A stretch of DNA of 64,000 nucleotides, taken from the NCBI RefSeq assembly GCF_027568575.1, contig NZ_JANUVP010000016.1, one strand, 5' to 3'. Positions 62,036 through 64,000 of the stretch are shown one piece after another. The notes below the pieces were generated by a model. It was not told the origin of the DNA. It ran no database searches and worked only from the letters and a program-made list of their open reading frames with translations. The position numbers were made by a program, and so were the translations under genes. Position 1 is the first letter of the stretch. Each line of letters starts with the position of its first letter. The stretch is from Caldifermentibacillus hisashii (GTDB lineage: Bacteria; Bacillota; Bacilli; Bacillales; Caldibacillaceae).

Positions 62036-62279
62036 TTAAGCAATCCTTATTCGCTTGGGCTGGTTCAAGTAGCCCCTATCCTGTAAGATATGCATATCTA
62101 TCAGGTTACATTTCTTTAAAATATTTAACGCTCCATTGCAATCGGCGTTGAAAATATACCCCGTCTTCGTTTGATATTGCCCTCGACTAATGCGTTTACC
62201 ACTAAATGTATAAGTCATTGGATGTTTGGCATTATACACAGGAACATCGTCTCCATCAAAGAAACTGTTTTCCCCATTT
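62036..62279 (-). pseudogene. tnpB: TnpB C-terminal remnant (IS200/IS605 family)
   Basis: The reading begins NGENSFFDGDDVPVYNAKHP and ends LNQPKRIRIA. It covers only the TnpB C-terminus: a zinc-ribbon end and NADCNGALNIL, which carries the last RuvC Asp. No start codon or upstream domain is present. It abuts csf3, so the insertion removed or separated the csf3-array boundary. No tnpA. Confidence 0.8.
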
Positions 62280-62309
62280 CAAAACGTTAAGTGGTGAGTA
62301 GTTGACTTG

Positions 62310-63185
62310 TTATTCATCAAACCAATCTTCGTCAACATTTTCTTCAAACCAAATTTCTTCGAACGTTGGCTTGTGTTGACCATAAACAGCCCATTGCCAT
62401 TTCGGTAGTGGCGAAGCCGGGGCATAGCAAATCACCATATTTCGTTTCGACCAGTAGGGGGCAGTTACCCTAGACGCAATCATTCTTGCTTTAACTTTAG
62501 GAAAATCTTCCACCGGCAAGACCCTTGCTGGCTTTTGATCAGGGGTAAAAAGGGAATATTCCTTTTCTATTTCTGTAACAACCACTTTTTTTACTTTTCC
62601 ATAACCAATCGCAGTCTTTTTACCAATATTTTTTAATTTTGACAACAAACGAATAATTTCAGGCTTGTTACCATTCGCATGGAAAATTAAATATTCTGTT
62701 GCCAACAAATTTCTGGGTTCTAAGTATGACTTAAATCCGCCACTTGCTGGATTATTCGCAGGTCCAGTTGGCTTTTCAAGGTGAACTTCATAAGCAAGTT
62801 GTTTTGCAACGTTATCTCCGATCACTCCAGCAGGCCATACAATTTTTTGAGAAGAATAACCGGAGAATTCATCATTCGTTCGCTTTATCCAGAAGTCTTG
62901 ATGTTCCCTTGCTTTTGGGTTACAAAATGCAACACTTGCCTTCCATATTGGGTACTTTCCTTTTGTTTTTCCTAAAGGCAGTGGGATAGGAACATGCTTG
63001 TCCTGATTTTGCCAACGGTCTATATCATGACCAAACAATTCTCTTGCAACTACTTCCGTTAATAAAGAATCCAGATGAATACTTTCAAGCGGAAACACAA
63101 TTGGCGTTTCCAGATAGATAAGAATTTCTAAAGACTGTTTATTCAAAAGATCATATTGTCTTATTCGTGTTTCCCACTCGTTCAT
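62310..63185 (-). CDS. csf3: Csf3-like (Cas5-family) protein of the type IV effector
   Basis: 291 residues. Features are PIVFPLESIHLDSLLTEVVA near the N-terminus and IGKKTAIGYGKVKKVVV in the C-terminal half, as in the Cas5-like Csf3. It is expected to bind the crRNA 5' handle in the effector. Start ATG 63185 overlaps the csf2 stop (ATGA), so the two are coupled. Type IV is supported by the neighbouring csf2, cas6 and recD. Confidence 0.8.
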   Translation of the reverse strand: MNEWETRIRQYDLLNKQSLEILIYLETPIVFPLESIHLDSLLTEVVARELFGHDIDRWQNQDKHVPIPLPLGKTKGKYPIWKASVAFCNPKAREHQDFWIKRTNDEFSGYSSQKIVWPAGVIGDNVAKQLAYEVHLEKPTGPANNPASGGFKSYLEPRNLLATEYLIFHANGNKPEIIRLLSKLKNIGKKTAIGYGKVKKVVVTEIEKEYSLFTPDQKPARVLPVEDFPKVKARMIASRVTAPYWSKRNMVICYAPASPLPKWQWAVYGQHKPTFEEIWFEENVDEDWFDE

Positions 63186-64000
63186 TTTTTGGTCACTCGC
63201 TCTGCTTGTTTTTGAATTTCTTTTTGAATCGATACTTCACGTTCTTTCACAAGCCGATCTAATTCTTGGGATAAGTCGGATGGGAACTCAATTTCCTCCT
63301 TCCCATTTTTTAATTGAACTAATTTCTCAGGTTTATTCCATAAGCGAATATATTCCACAAGTATATCCTTGTTTTTACGTAAAAACTCTAAGTATACGTT
63401 TGATGATACATCTAAATCATCATACCATTGGTCGGTTTTTACTTTTCCATTTCCGATAGAACCTTTTCCTCCTAAATACGGATTATCTTTAAATAAATCA
63501 ATTGCTAACTGTAGGGCAGAACGTTCTATCGGTGTAGAGAATTTATTGATACTATAAGTATGGGCAAACGGTACACCCGGACTTACTACTTCAATATAGT
63601 AAATCGATTGTCGGCTTTTTTGGTTCTCATCCATTTCATCTCTTAACGGATCATGCCGAGTTAAGATTTGAAAACTGGTTAAATCCTCCGTATAGGGTAA
63701 TGTGGATGGGACATTTGTGATATGTTCGGTTTGCTTTAAAGCAGGTATTGCCCATCCTACATTCACAAGTCCAGGAAGCATACGATTGCCATAACTACAG
63801 CCGAATAAGGATAACATAGGAACAGCCGCACGTAAGGTTTCTCGATCTCTAACTAAAATGGGGACGCTAGGTTTCAAGGCGTTTTTTTTGGCCTTTGCCT
63901 TTTCTTGTTTTTCCTCCTCGCTATCATTTTTAGCGGCGTCGCTTGCGTCCATACCTCCACCACTAACAAACGTTTCTAAGATGTTTTTTTCTAAATCTTT
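63182..64000 (-). CDS. csf2: Csf2-like (Cas7-family) backbone protein, N-terminus off-window
   Basis: At least 272 residues, open to base 64000. The internal Met at 63952 is probably not the start because the frame continues upstream (DLEKNILETFVSGGG). Cas7-like features include SVPILVRDRETLRAAVPMLS and GGKGSIGNGKVKTDQWYD. It should form the crRNA-binding backbone of the effector. csf1 would be expected further right. Confidence 0.8.
   Translation of the reverse strand, partial: KDLEKNILETFVSGGGMDASDAAKNDSEEEKQEKAKAKKNALKPSVPILVRDRETLRAAVPMLSLFGCSYGNRMLPGLVNVGWAIPALKQTEHITNVPSTLPYTEDLTSFQILTRHDPLRDEMDENQKSRQSIYYIEVVSPGVPFAHTYSINKFSTPIERSALQLAIDLFKDNPYLGGKGSIGNGKVKTDQWYDDLDVSSNVYLEFLRKNKDILVEYIRLWNKPEKLVQLKNGKEEIEFPSDLSQELDRLVKEREVSIQKEIQKQAERVTKK

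Overview
The window looks like part of a large conjugative plasmid from a low-GC Firmicute, most likely a Bacillaceae member. Supporting features are strong AAGGAGG-type ribosome binding sites, a TubR/TubZ (type III) partition locus, a Spo0E-like phosphatase, an SOS-controlled uvrX/yolD pair and a complete Gram-positive-style type IV secretion operon. No rRNA or tRNA genes were seen. Both ends are open: a minus-strand gene is cut at base 1, and the Cas7-like gene csf2 runs off at base 64000.

Layout. 0.1-4.3 kb (minus): VirD4-type coupling protein plus a replication-relaxation family protein. 4.3-8.5 kb (plus): about 1 kb of iteron-bearing non-coding DNA (probable tubC centromere), tubR, tubZ and a TubY/RacA-like HTH-coiled-coil gene. 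8.6-11.9 kb (plus): a tyrosine-recombinase-fold protein lacking catalytic residues, then a hypothetical/lipoprotein operon. 11.9-17.6 kb (minus): Rad52-like annealing protein, a plasmid DnaN clamp, two unknowns, and a PRTRC-like set (protein B, JAB peptidase, ThiF/E1). 17.9-22.5 kb (plus): tandem-HTH regulator, a ParA/CpaE-like protein without a P-loop, DUF4258, primase, Rpn-family nuclease. 22.6-34 kb (plus): the conjugation operon (pilin-like VirB2, PrgI/VirB3, a split VirB4, a giant repeat-bearing VirB6, a transglycosylase/M23 hydrolase, a lipoprotein and a membrane-anchored protein). 34-39 kb: small unknown genes. 39.1-44.1 kb (minus): XerS recombinase beside a dif-like site, and a type IIL-like restriction-modification gene. 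A second dif-like site in inverted orientation closes that segment. 44.3-49.4 kb (minus): DinG-like helicase, kinase-fold protein, Spo0E-like protein, ATP-dependent DNA ligase. 49.4-54.3 kb (minus): small phage/plasmid-like genes, some decayed. 54.6-56.4 kb (plus): uvrX and yolD. 56.6-64 kb (minus): a RecD-type type IV CRISPR-Cas locus (best fit IV-D).

The CRISPR locus is transcribed right to left: csf2, csf3, a TnpB tail, a 14-repeat array, cas6 and recD. A zinc-ribbon/coiled-coil/DUF2325 gene follows in the same direction. The array lies inside the cas gene series and its repeats decay progressively away from the leader. No cas1/cas2 is visible.

A second theme is regulatory. At least a dozen transcription units have an intrinsic terminator hairpin between promoter and first ribosome binding site, including the conjugation operon. 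This suggests plasmid-wide control by attenuation or processive antitermination. The two dif-like sites have identical 9-bp arms and different 6-bp centres, which suggests a Xer-mobilised restriction-modification cassette. All function calls come from reading sequence and translated proteins; no database search was possible.
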